Source: Catonia carolina (Eukaryota; Arthropoda; Insecta; Hemiptera; Achilidae). Taken from it: a stretch of DNA of 64,000 nt. Made by a program: the position numbers and the translations under genes. Below the pieces are notes generated by a model. That model searched no databases. It saw only the letters and a program-made list of their open reading frames with translations, and was not told where the DNA came from. This document shows, piece after piece, positions 10,620 through 20,999 of the stretch; positions within the stretch are counted from its first letter, which is position 1, and every line of letters starts with the position of its first letter. Where the stretch lies: positions 52,475,227 through 52,539,226 of the forward strand of contig JAQMRL010000007.1 in assembly GCA_035578175.1 (NCBI GenBank). Reading direction: 5' to 3'.

Positions 10620-11592
10620 ACTTTCTCTTGCCTATATGAATATATAGGAAGGAAAGTATTGTTTTCATGTCGATTTTTCGAAATCGAGTTTTCACCGGAT
10701 CTATACGTTTTCAGACCCCCTGAACCCAAAAAACATGTTTTTAGCGATTGGTCTGTGTGTGTGTCTGTGTGTGTGTGTGTGTGTGTCTGTGTGTGTGTCT
10801 GTGTGTCTGTGTGTGAACAGAATATCTCAAGAACGGAACGTCGTACGAACTTGAAACTTGAAACTTAAGTTACATACCACTACCGGACGCGACACGAACA
10901 TTTTAATCAAAATCGGTCAACCGGAAGTAGTAGTTTATTCGTATAATTTTTCAGTTTTTTGCGATTTTCTCAAAAACTGGTCCTACGATTGTTTTTAAAA
11001 TCGCCTATTTTACTCAATTTTTTATTCTCTACAAGATAGGGTAGGCGCCATGTTTGCTGAAATTCTCGGTGAGGCTGTTATCACGTAAAAACGTTGTTTT
11101 TATAAGATTACGGCTTTAATATAAATTTTAGCGCAAAAACGTATATAATAAAAGTTGTAGAGAATTTCAAAACCTACAACTTTTATTTCAAACATTTTTT
11201 TGTATAACGCTTAGTTTAGCGGTAATTTGCGATTTTCTGTTTTTTTTCTCACGAAAACGTGAGAAAAATCGATTTTTTTAACATTTCGGCCTTAGTATGC
11301 ATTTTACGACAAAAGTGTATATAATTTAATTTATAGAAAATTAAAAGATCTACAACTTTTATTCAAAGCATTTTTCTCTACAGAGCCTAGTTTAGAGAGA
11401 AAGAGTGATTTTCCGTATTTCTAAGCCAAACTGAGGTTGATTTCATTTTGCGTCTTTCACTCATGATTAAAATTAGGTTATGTTTGTTGAGGTTAGTTTT
11501 TTGTTTATTTCTTATGTTTTATTACTAATGTTAGGTTTATTGTTAATTATTTGCACTGGCAAGAGAAAGTTGTGTGAGTGTTTCACACCAGA
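10620..11592 (+). mobile_element. HLE1 copy 6, best reference copy (Helentron/HINE-like)
   Basis: Structure in order: ACTTTCTCTTGCC at the 5' end, within an imperfect hairpin (10620-10657, arms ACTTTC/GAAAGT and CCTATAT/ATATAGG). Then a conserved block ending in GCGATTGGTC, and a GT tract with TC interruptions (about 10753-10815). Then GAACAGAATATCTCAAGAAC and the GGTCAACCGGAAGTAGTAG block. Two internal hairpins follow: 11148-11160 with 11174-11186 (13-bp arms, ATAAAAGTTGTAG), and 11247-11264. At the 3' end the 13-mer is inverted (GGCAAGAGAAAGT), followed by TGTGTGAGTGTTTCACACCAGA. No transposase or helicase is encoded. The inverted 13-mer being terminal at one end but subterminal at the other, the 3' stem-loop, the T/T insertion site and the central microsatellite are the hallmarks described for Helentron-derived HINE/DINE-1 elements. 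That assignment is inference; a TIR MITE is the main alternative. Confidence 0.85.
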
Positions 11593-11946
11593 TTTTTTAA
11601 AAATATTTTCAGCTGTTGGTTCAGATTTCTTACCAACTGTTAATGTGAACATTTACTTGATAGTGTACACCTTGTTTTTGATTTGCGCCTTTTGTTTTTG
11701 CCTGTTCTCGTAAATTTAGATTTTAAAATTTAGGTACATTTTTCTCGGAAATCATTAAACCTAGCAGGCCGAAATTTTTACCAGCTATTCATCTTGTACA
11801 TGCACACATACCCGCACTTTTATGACTTCTTCAGATGCTCGAAAATTTAGCAATATACAAATATCGTAGAAAAAAAATTGTATAAGTTTTATGTTATTCA
11901 TTATTTTGTTTCCAATTTTCTGCTCCAACAGATCAAATTGAAAAAA
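11593..11946. other. 354-bp spacer between two inverted HLE1 copies
   Basis: Unique-looking AT-rich DNA. With the flanking copies it forms the loop of a large inverted repeat. No gene is seen. Confidence 0.6.
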
Positions 11947-12753
11947 TCTGGTGTGAAACACTCACACAACTTTCTCTTGCCAATATAAATAATTAACAAT
12001 AAACCTAACATTAGTAATAAAACATTAGAAATAAACAAACAACTAATCTCAAAAATATAACCATATTTCAATCATGAGTGAAACACGCAAAATGAAATTC
12101 GAACTCAGTTTGGTTTAAAAATACGGAAAATCACTCTTTCTCTCTAAACTAGGCTCTTTAGAGAAAAATGCTTTAAACAAAAGTTGTAGATCTTTTAATT
12201 TTTTATAAATTTGGTTATATACACTTTTGTCGTAAAATGCATACTAAGGCCAAAATCTTTAAAAAATCGATTTTTCACACGTTTTCGTGAGAAAAAATCA
12301 GAAAATCGCTAATTACTGCTAAACTAAGCGTCATACAAAAAAATGTTTGAAATAAAAGTTGTAGGTTTTTAAATTCTCTACAACTTTTATTATATAAGTT
12401 TTTGCGCTAAAATTTATATTAAAGCCGTAATCTTAAAAAAATAACGTTTTTACGTGAAAACAGCCTCACCGAGAATTTCAGCAAACATGGCGCCTACCCT
12501 ATCTTGTAGAGAATCAAAAATTGAGTAAAATAGGCGATTTTAAAAACAATCGTAGGACCAGTTTTTGAGAAAATCGCAAAAAACTGAAAAATTATACGAA
12601 TAAACTAATTTACTACTACTTCCGGTTGACCGATTTTGATGAAAATGTTCGTGTCGCGTCCGGTAGTGGTATGTAACTTAAGTTTCAAGTTTCAAGTTCG
12701 TACGATGTTCCGTTCTTGAGATATTCTGTTCACACACAGACACACACACACAG

Positions 12754-12785
<32 letters not shown>

Positions 12786-12926
12786 ACACACAGACCAATC
12801 GCTAAAAACATGTTTTTTGGGTTCAGGGGGTCTGAAAACGTATAGATCCGGTGAAAACTCGATTTCGAAAAATCGACATGAAAACAATACTTTCCTTCCT
12901 ATATATTCATATAGGCAAGAGAAAGT
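11947..12926 (-). mobile_element. HLE1 copy 7 (full length, subfamily A, inverted)
   Basis: The 3' hairpin end is at 11947 and the 5' 13-mer ends at 12926, 980 bp. It is the inverted partner of copy 6 with very high similarity, including the same pattern of CA interruptions by AG. The 5' half is almost unchanged from copy 6. Confidence 0.9.
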
Positions 12927-12949
12927 AAAAAATGTCAGTAGCTAGAGAA

Positions 12950-13137
12950 AATCGACAACGATTAAGTGTGTAACGTTTCATTCCTCTATCTTTTACCAAT
13001 TATATGAAAAATGTACCTGAAAATAGCAAATTTAACACTGGCGGGATACAAGGTACAGTTTCCCCTTAAGTGGCATGCCTGCTGACATTCGGAGAGGCTT
13101 TTCTATCCCAGTAAAAACGGTATTTTTAAGATATATA
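12950..13137 (+). mobile_element. Relic of an HLE1 copy, left half, split by the mariner-type element
   Basis: Text near 13063-13135 (GGCATGCCTGCTGACATTC, GAGAGGCTTTTC, GTAAAAACGGTATTTTTAAGA) follows the HLE1 middle region, most like the old copy at 53557. The right half resumes at 14494-14560 (AAAAAGTGTATTTATAATCA...). The mariner-type insertion therefore lies inside an old HLE1 copy. Confidence 0.5.
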
Positions 13138-14493
13138 CAGGATGTTTTATTAAGAACGCAATCCAATGTTAAAAGCCACAATCTACGGCATATTTTTATT
13201 TTCCGTACTTTACAAAATATTATTAATTAATCTAAATTATTATTTTACAAATGAATAGAAAATTGCAATGAATTTAACCTTTTATGTTAACAGTAGATGT
13301 TCGAAGTGATTTCCTGCTACTTTAATACAGATACGAATTCATTTAATGACATTTGCAGCAAATTTTCTTGAAGTCTGTTCACTAATGCGTGAAATCGCAC
13401 TTTTAATGTTAGATTTTAATTCATCGATTGTATGAGGGTTGTTTTTGTAAACTTTACCTTTTAAAGAACCCCATAGGAAAAAGTCTGCTGGTGTAAGATC
13501 TGGGGATCTCGGAGGCCACAAATCTTCCGATACTAAGCGGTGATTAAAAAATTCCCGTAGCATTGCGTTTCATTTGAAGTATGACATGTAGCGTTGTCCT
13601 GTTGAAACCAACGATTTCGATCGACCAAATTCAACTATGAAATGAACTGTTGGATTAAATCATTATAAACTACACTTTCTACAGTACTGTCAAAAAATAA
13701 CGGCCCTATTATACGGTGGCGGGAAATTGCACACCAAACACCAATTTTACGCTTTCTATTTTAATGCTTTCTCATGGAAAGCATGAGGATTTGTTGCACT
13801 CCATATTCTACAGTTTTGACTATTCACAGAGCCATCTAAATGAAACTAAGCCTCATCACTAAAAAAAAAATGATCCAACAATTGAATACCATTTTCTTCA
13901 ACCAAAGATCGAAACCACCGACAATATCGTAATCGTCTCTGATAGTCTGTAGCTTTCAGTTCATGAGTTACGCCAACGCGATAAGGATGCAAATGTAACT
14001 TTTTCGTAGCTCTGAAAACAGTAGTTAATGTTAGCCCAGCTTGCGATGATAATCTTCTAAGCGATTTTTTAGGTGATTGAGTCAAATGATTTTTCAAATC
14101 TTCGACAACTTCCGCGGTTAACTTTGTTGGGTGGCAAGGTGGTTTCTCATCGAGTACACTCCCAGTTCTACGGAATTTATTTGTCAAACGCATTATTGAC
14201 GAATTATTTGGAATGGCAGATTGGGGATATTTCAACTAAAACTTATTTTGCACACATTTGTAAGATTTACTCGCTATGTAAGTCTGTGCAATAAACACGC
14301 GTTCTTCCTTGGAAAAAACCATTGCTGACACAATATAACACCACACTAATGCTTGACTGGAACATTTTAACTGTCTTAGGTAGTTAGCCTTGAGTACACT
14401 GTTGCCAACATACCGATTTGGGGACAGAAAATTTACCGATGTATTACTTCTATCTTCTTATAATCAGGGTTGCGTCCTTAATAAAACACCCGT
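13138..14493 (-). mobile_element. Tc1/mariner-superfamily DNA transposon, broken
   Basis: This 1356-bp element is flanked by TA on both sides (13136-13137 and 14494-14495). Its terminal inverted repeats agree over about 23 bp: left CAGGATGTTTTATTAAGAAC, right (complement) ACGGGTGTTTTATTAAGGAC. It holds one transposase-like gene on the minus strand, disrupted by stops and frameshifts. Length, TA target site and protein motifs fit the IS630-Tc1-mariner superfamily. Confidence 0.85.
13338..14322 (-). pseudogene. Mariner-superfamily transposase pseudogene
   Basis: Reading from an ATG at 14322-14320, the N-terminus begins MVFSKEERVFIAQTYI, a helix-turn-helix domain common in this insect group. 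An in-frame TAG follows at about codon 29, then a 129-codon frame to 13846 with further HTH text and the first catalytic Asp in FSDEA. A TAG replaces the expected Trp just after FSDEA. Another frame holds KIGVWCAISRHRIIGPLFF and the second catalytic Asp in WFQQDNATCH. A one-base loss near 13562 leads to the last frame, with PPRSPDLTPADFFLWG. If the frameshift is repaired in thought, about 37 residues separate the second and third acidic residues (DD37D-like). At least two stops and two frameshifts make it inactive. Confidence 0.85.
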
Positions 14494-14619
14494 TATTAGG
14501 GAAAAAGTGTATTTATAATCAAAGTAGTAAAGACATAAAATTCCCACAACATAGTCATACATGTCATCAAGTCATCAATACATGTCATCACAGTCGTACA
14601 AGTCATGTATTGTTTTTAG

Positions 14620-14867
14620 ATTGGACTTAAGGAAGGTTATGAAAGATTAAATTTTGAATATAAAATGGAGCAAGTTGAAGAAAACAAGAGTAAAAAGCCT
14701 TTAAGGGTGTAGTTTTAACATATTCATACTAAACAGATGCTGCACGCAAAACTACATAAGAATTATCTATTAGATTGGATCTTTCATTTTCTTCCTCCAT
14801 TAGTAAATTTTGAATCTGAAATTGAGGAAGTGGAGGAAAAAAGTAGAAAACGCCTTTATGGACGTAG
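14620..14867 (+). pseudogene. Relic of a recurrent TE-associated protein, two partial copies
   Basis: Two adjacent stretches resemble 17685-17785. The first (about 14620-14715) has GGACTTAAGGAAGGTTATGAAAGA and AAAAAGCCTTTAAGGGTGTAG. The second (about 14790-14867) has AAATTGAGGAAGTGGAGGAA and CGCCTTTATGGACGTAG. In frame, the longer relic at 17.7 kb reads like a protein often seen with invertebrate mobile elements. The second copy is interrupted at GTAG by the solo LTR and resumes at 15520 with GTAGTTACAAGGTTT. Confidence 0.55.
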
Positions 14868-15053
14868 TGTCACCGCCATCCCTTCTAATTAATAATTTAC
14901 TGTGTCGCCGGTCTTCAATACTTCTTCCGGCCTTTGTCGGCGCGGTAGGCCCTTTGGCGGCATATCGATAAACCTTTCGGCTGCACCCCGACAGAGACCT
15001 TTGTCATCAAGGTCGAGCCAGTAACCGTCTCCTAACACAGCGCTCTCGGCGAC

Positions 15054-15060
15054 TATAAAA
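15054..15060 (+). promoter_or_regulatory. TATA box of solo LTR 1
   Basis: TATAAAA lies in an otherwise GC-rich context about 186 bp into the LTR. RNA would start near 15080-15090. No other TATA-like word is nearby. Confidence 0.65.
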
Positions 15061-15458
15061 AGAGCGCTACACTGAACCGAGGGATTCATTTCCGATCCAG
15101 ACACAGAGAGATTCAATTCCACCAGTCTACAGCATCGACGAGACGTCCACCACGGCACACGGCTGTTGGACTCCAGCGAAGACTAATCGACGACCTTGCT
15201 AGAGAGAAGATGATGCTTCCGCTCGCCGACCCGTCACCGTAAGCCATCGACCGGACCGTCATCGCCCGCTGACGCGAGCGATGCTCACAGCGGTCCCTCA
15301 ACCGAGCCTACCGGATACGACGAAGCAGCCATCGACGCACTACTGCGAGGGAAGAAGATGATGTCTCTGCTGCACGACGACACGCCATGTCGCCCAGCTC
15401 CTCGACCGCCACGACGGCTACAACCGACGCTTCCCATCAAGACGACCACCGCTGAAAC

Positions 15459-15474
15459 GGCCCTTTTCAGAGCC
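15459..15474 (+). terminator. Histone-mRNA-like 3' stem-loop in LTR 1
   Basis: GGCCCTTTTCAGAGCC is a 6-bp stem with a TTTC loop and one C-A mismatch, preceded by GAAAC and followed by ACCAAAAAAA. It matches the metazoan histone 3'-end hairpin closely, including the ACCA downstream. It lies about 375 nt after the expected RNA start. No clear AATAAA polyadenylation signal is in the LTR. Confidence 0.65.
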
Positions 15475-15559
15475 ACCAAAAAAATAAGGTTTGCCACTTA
15501 ATGTCGCCATCCGGTGACAGTAGTTACAAGGTTTTTCTGTTTTCATCAATTTGGACAAA

Positions 15560-15918
15560 GATGGTGAAATGTTTGGTGCTGGTAATGGGTTGATATCGGC
15601 CTCTCCTTTTTTAAGATTGAACGGAATGAAAAAAGGTTCTATCTATACTGTATTTCACTTAACTTTGAAACTGATACAACAAGTCATACGGCCGTATGAT
15701 TGGAAGAATGAGACTAAGTGACCGACGGTTTATATCGGACGTTCAGGTGCCATTCATGTTATGTCAACGTTTATAATAATTTATTTATGTCTTCTTCTGG
15801 CAACATTAATGGGCGACTTCAATGCTTCTTGTGTGTAGTTCAGTGTTTCATCATAAATATTATCATGGTAAAATATTATTTGAACAAGATGGAAATAAAA
15901 AAAAATAATAATAAAAAA
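15560..15918. other. AT-rich stretch after LTR 1, no gene
   Basis: A segment around 15609-15632 (AAGATTGAACGGAATGAA) recurs at about 17083-17101, probably part of the same old repeat as the flanks of LTR 1. Otherwise nothing is recognised. Confidence 0.4.
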
Positions 15919-16768
15919 TCTGGTGTAAAGCAGTCGCACAACTTTCTTTTATCAATTTAGATAATCAGCAATATAAGCTATGTTTAATCATTACTAAACA
16001 ATATCAAATGAAAAACATAACCTAATTTTAATCATGAGTGAATGATGCAAAAAGAAAATCAATCTCTGTACAACTTAAAATTACGAAAAATAAGTGATTT
16101 CCGCTATACTCAATCTGAAAAAATCCATTTTTTACAAATTTTATGAAAAAACAGAAAATTAGTATTTGCCACTAAATTAAGCCTTATACAAATACAAATA
16201 AATCTTTAAAATAAAAGTTATATATTTTTGAATGTTCTACAACTTTAGTTATACATTTTTGCCCTAGAATCCAAATTTGGGCCGAAATCTAGAAAGAAAA
16301 TTTTTTCTACAAGAGCAAAGCCTCTCCAAGAATTTCAGCACATATAGCGCTTATCTTATCTTGTACGGTATAAAAAATGTAGCAACCAGACGATTTTAAT
16401 AAAAACATCGTAGGAACCGTTTTTGAGAAAGTCGCAAAAATTGAAAAATCACACAAATAAACTAGTACTACCAGTTGACCGATTTTGATTAAAATATTGG
16501 GTTGGGTCCTCTAGTAGTAGGCTATGTAACATAAGTTCCAACTTTGAACTTCATACCTTATTCCGTTCTTAAGATATCTTGTTCACACACACATCCACCC
16601 CCCCCCCCCACACACACACATACAGACCAATCCCTAAAAACATGTTTTTTTGGGTTCAGGGGGCCTAGAAACGTGTATATCCGGTAAAAATTGTTTGTTA
16701 AATGGCGATTTCAAAAAATCGCCATTTAACCAACACTTTCCTTCCCTCTACAGAGGGCAAGAGAAAGT
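15919..16768 (-). mobile_element. HLE1 copy 8 (old, full length, subfamily C)
   Basis: Both ends are present: a decayed 3' hairpin at 15919 and GGCAAGAGAAAGT ending at 16768. The interior is diverged, with about 850 bp remaining. The microsatellite zone contains an 11-C run beside CA repeats (about 16592-16620), matching the G-run of copy 5. Confidence 0.8.
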
Positions 16769-17684
16769 AATAAAATAGATGCAATTTAGCTCTCGTCACT
16801 GCAGAACAGAATTTTTGTACACAATCAATTGTAAATAATTTTTTAAATTATTTTAAAGATAAGTGAAATAAATTAAAACGAATATTTGATATAAATCAGT
16901 GCAATTCTAATTTTTAATTCTTGAAGTAAAATGGTGCGAACCTTAATCTAAAATAGTAGAAAATAAATTTTAAAAAAATTGTTTTTAAAGAAAATCACAA
17001 TTTTTTGTTTAAATGAGACCAATCATACAAGATACAATCAAAAAACGTATATTCATGATATAATCAAAAGAAAATTCTTTGAAAAGATTGAACGGAATGA
17101 AGGAAGGCTGATGGAGTTGCGATCTGCCTATCCGTTTTATTTCTGCACCTGTTCCACAGTAATCCTCTAATCCACCGAAAGTATGAAAAGAAAAATAAAT
17201 AGGTTTCTTTTTTCGGGTTTTCTTTTAACAGATTATTTCAATCATAAACTTACACGTTAGAATACCTTCGATGAACCTATTTGAAAAATCCTATTTCTGT
17301 CTGTCAAAATTCAATTTGGAAACTGTTATCGGTATTTACACAGTACAACAAATACTCCACCCTCCAAATCTGACATTTACGATCTCATAAATGTACTTGA
17401 TTTAAAGTAATCCAATCGATTGAAATAAATAAATAGACAAATATTAAATTAACGCAATGTGTTGGCTAATCTGTCCGGAATCAATCTAGTGAATAAAATA
17501 GATTTTAGTGCTGATAATGGGAAAAATTTAAAAAAAATTCAGTTACGTAAGGCGTTTTTCAATCGGCGAATTTTGTTCTAGCCAAGCAAAATTTTTTCTC
17601 CATTACATAAGAAACTTTGACTAATCTTTGTAGTCAGTTTTTAGGATTATCACAAGCAAAAATAAGGAAAGTGTTTTTGTTTCG
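16769..17684. other. AT-rich stretch, nothing recognised
   Basis: The 63-codon frame at 16979-17170 has no motif. The AAGATTGAACGGAATGAA word at 17083 links this part to the region after LTR 1. Confidence 0.4.
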
Positions 17685-18085
17685 CTGGACTTAAGGAAGC
17701 TCATGAAAGATGAAAATTTCGAAACTAAAATTGAGGAAGTGGAGAAAAAAAAGTGTAAAAAGCCTTTAAGGATGTAGTTACAAGGTTTCTTGACAACAAA
17801 AAGATAGTAAATATAAAATTCTGTTAGAAAAATTCAAAAATCTAGACTGCAACATGAATTCCAAGGTGCATTTTCTAGATTCTCACCGTCGATTACTTTC
17901 CCGGAGATTTAGGTGCAGTAAGTGTGGAGCAGGGAGAAAGATTACCAAAGAGAAAACCAGAAGATACCAAGAGAGATGGATGTGGGCTTGATAAGTCACT
18001 ACGGTTAGATGTTCAACAAAGATGATCTACTGTAAGGTTACAAAGAAAAAGCACAAAATGAAGAATAGAGCGTAAAAGTTTATAA
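17685..18085 (+). pseudogene. Relic of a recurrent TE-associated protein
   Basis: Joining three frames by eye gives segments DLRKLMKDENFETKIEEVEK, then CNMNSKVHFLDSH, then FPGDLGAVSVEQGER, then a RRYQERWMWA-type ending. I recall this order from a protein repeatedly annotated as uncharacterised in insects and other invertebrates and thought to belong to a mobile element; this is unverified. The copy is broken by several stops and frameshifts. It also provides the uninterrupted version of the sequence into which solo LTR 1 inserted at 14.87 kb. No element ends were found. Confidence 0.55.
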
Positions 18086-19522
18086 AAAGGACTTGTAAAA
18101 ACACAACTGGTATTGTACTATATAATAAGACTTATTGATATTTTAAAGTAATTTTTTCATATCACTTGAAACTAATTCAAAATTTTTAATATTTTACTGT
18201 AAAATAAACAACAGTATAAACAAATCTACGTGTTACTGGAGCATGTAATCGGGAACTGGAATAATAAATTTCTTGTTTTTAGCCAAAAATATTTAAAATT
18301 TTCTGTTTTATAAAATTGTAAAATTTTTAATAGGTGCAATCGTGCAATAGTTTTTAATAACGGTTAGAGGTATTAGGTGAAATTTTAGAAGAATAGTTTT
18401 TATATAAGGCCTAATTCTTAATTATTGTAAGAAAAAATAACATTAAGGCTTTGCAAAATTTCTCTTGACTAATTCAAGTAAATGCCTGGCTAGTAAAAAT
18501 TAAAATAAAATTTTTCATAAATTTTTTTTTTTTAAGTTTGATTCTTGCTTTTTTTTATTTTTTTGATTTTTATGCATGTAATGTTTTTTGAGATGTGGTG
18601 GGCTCTTGGCTTGCATTCTACGCATTAGCGTAAGGTAATCTTCCCAACCCGTACCCAAAAACAATTGACATAATATAATGACGTAGTATATTATTTCTTT
18701 CGTGATAATAAAAACTTATTTATTTGATTCATAATACGCCATTTTTAAAGACTTCTTCTTACTCATTTTTTACCACTTAGGCGTAAATGGCTGAAGTAGA
18801 AATGCGTTATAATTCCTGTCTAACCACTAAAGAAAACAATATTTGCAGAATTTCAAATCTCTCGGTTATTGGGATATTAGAAAATAAGTGACTTGTCAGT
18901 CAGTGAAGGCTTTCACATTTTTATATAAAGATTGTGAAAACCATATATCTGAAATAAAAAAATATATAGAAATAAGATTTCCAAAGTAGATTCAATATTT
19001 TGATAAATGAACCAACTTAATTTAGACGGTGGAAAATAAAAGTAGAAAATCTTCGCTTTCACTGAACAAAGAAATAGGTTATCGCTGAGGAAAGTTAAAT
19101 TGTTAGCCTTCTGAAATTCTTAGTTCCTATTCGTCCAAGTAAATTCAATTACGTGGATTAATTATTGTTCAAGACGTAAATGGTAGTATTCTATCAATTA
19201 ATCTTTATTAATTGATGACATTCAATTAATCTTGGTCAATTAATTCTCACTTAATTATTCTTCGTCCATTTCAGCTCTCTCGATTTCACTCCTACAAGGT
19301 TTGTACAAAGATGTTTCAATTATGTACGCTACTAGAATGTTTCCAAAATTTTAAATTTCATTTCTTCTTCATGTTTTATTAAAGCTATAAATATTTCTAG
19401 TTTTTAGTATCGTGCAATATTCTCATACCCAACCTGTTCGCCCTGCTTTGTGCTCAACACCGTTTAAAAGCAAAATTATTGTTAAGGTAACCTATAACTG
19501 GTACCTAGACATAATTTTAAAA
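18086..19522. other. AT-rich stretch, nothing recognised
   Basis: No coding frame, repeat member or RNA-like structure could be supported. A cluster of AATTAATT words lies near 19150-19260. Confidence 0.5.
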
Positions 19523-20461
19523 TCTAGTGTGAAACATACACGACTTTCTCTTGCCAATGTATAAAATAAAACACATAATCTACGTTTAATCATTAAAAAT
19601 AATGTAAAATGAAAATCATTACCTAATTCTAATCATGAGTGAATGACGCAAAATAAAATTAACGGCTTTCGACTTAGAAATACAGGGAATCACTAATTGA
19701 AGCTAAACTAGGCTCTGTAGAAGAAAATGGTTGAAATAAAAGTTGTAAATTTCTTTACTTCCTAAACTTTGATTGCACACTTTTGTCATAAAATGCATAC
19801 TAAGGCCACAATAATAAAAAATCCCGCGTTTTCACCGGTTTTTTGACGAGCAAAATACAGAAAATCACTAACTGACGCGAAACAAAGCATGTTTTTACTG
19901 TGTAGAAAACATTTCTGGAAATAATATGTTTAGGTTTTTGGTGTTCTAAAAATTTAATTATACTTTAATATACTTTTCCATACAATACGTATTAAAGGTA
20001 GCAATCTTTAAAAAAAATTACTGCGCGTGCACAAGCCCTCCATAAATTTCAGCAGGGAAGTCGCTTAACCTATCTTATAGACCATAAAAATGTAGTAAAT
20101 GAGGTAATTTTTTAAAAAAAATTGTAGGAACCGTTTCTGAAAATTGCAAAAAGTGAAAAATTGTACCAATAAACTACTATTTCTGGTTGATCGATTTTGA
20201 TGAAAATGTTCGTGACGAGTCCCATAGTAGTAGGCCTACCCAAACTTATGTTCCAAGTAGGCCTATCAACGTCGTACGCTCTTCTGTTCTTGAGGAGTTT
20301 TGTTCACACATACACACACAAACAGACATCAATCGATAAAACATGCTTTTTGGGATCAAAGGCGTGAAAACGTGGATTTCCAATGAAAACTCGATTTGAA
20401 AAAGCTATAAGAAAACAATATACTTTTCTTTCCTACAAACTCATATAGGGCAAGAGAAAAT
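19523..20461 (-). mobile_element. HLE1 copy 9 (old, full length)
   Basis: The 3' hairpin is degraded (TCTAGTGTGAAACATACACGACTTTCTCTTGCC) and the 5' end reads GGGCAAGAGAAAA. The microsatellite has shrunk to a short ACACACAT stretch near 20303-20325. The interior keeps the GATTTTGATGAAAATGTTCGTG word. Confidence 0.8.
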
Positions 20462-20999
20462 AAAATGAGAACTAGGTACTATGGCCCAATTTTTTCAAAA
20501 TCTGTAACACGTATAAGAAAGTGTATAATGTCTTTTAGTTGAAATACTGATTTTTTTTTAAATTTCCAGTTACAGGTCCCCCATATTTTAGTTTTCACCA
20601 AACAGAAACAGTAACACATCTTATAATATAGAGTACTTTTTTATCTTTACATAATTTCAAACAAGTTTCAGTAAAATTTGATTATTAAATTTTTCTTAAT
20701 TTATGGAATTAATAAGTATTATCTATTGTTAATGACTGTTAAAAATGATTATCTTAAACTAATAAATAAATTGTTATTCTTATTTGATTATCTCATTATT
20801 TCAAAGCAAATTATTACTTCAAACTAAAATTTATAACTTCTGTATTTTTATTTTACTATAATATTTTAAGTTTTTTGGTCTTCTGAATTGTTCTTAAGCG
20901 TATTCGCTATTTATATTTTTATTAGGGCAATTATTGGTAACTAAAAACCTTGCTATCATCAGTGATATTTATAGTATGACAGAAATGGAATTTTCATAG
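20462..20999. other. AT-rich stretch, nothing recognised
   Basis: Very AT-rich DNA without identifiable features. Confidence 0.5.

Larger units (their letters stand above)
14868..15519 (+). mobile_element. Solo LTR 1 (retrotransposon LTR with histone-type 3' stem-loop)
   Basis: This 652-bp GC-rich block begins TGTCACCG and ends CGGTGACA, a perfect 8-bp terminal inverted repeat with the TG...CA form of LTRs. It is flanked by GTAG on both sides (14864-14867, 15520-15523). The paralogous relic at about 17778-17797 reads GATGTAGTTACAAGGTTT without insertion, an empty site that confirms the boundaries. It contains a TATA box (15054) and a histone-like stem-loop (15459), a plausible U3-R-U5 layout. 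No internal retroviral-type region adjoins, so it is a solo LTR. The minus-strand frames across it (14889-15497) are by-products of its base composition. The superfamily is not determined; a 4-bp duplication is compatible with Ty3/Gypsy or BEL. Confidence 0.85.

Noticed and set aside
10620..12926. HLE1 as an ordinary TIR MITE, or copies 6 and 7 as one foldback transposon
   Set aside because: The 3' end has 22 bp beyond the shared 13-mer and no target duplication is seen; the spacer is unique and single copies occur alone elsewhere. Not fully excluded.
14889..15497. Minus-strand frames in the GC-rich block
   Set aside because: They lie wholly inside solo LTR 1, have no protein-family wording, and overlap each other.
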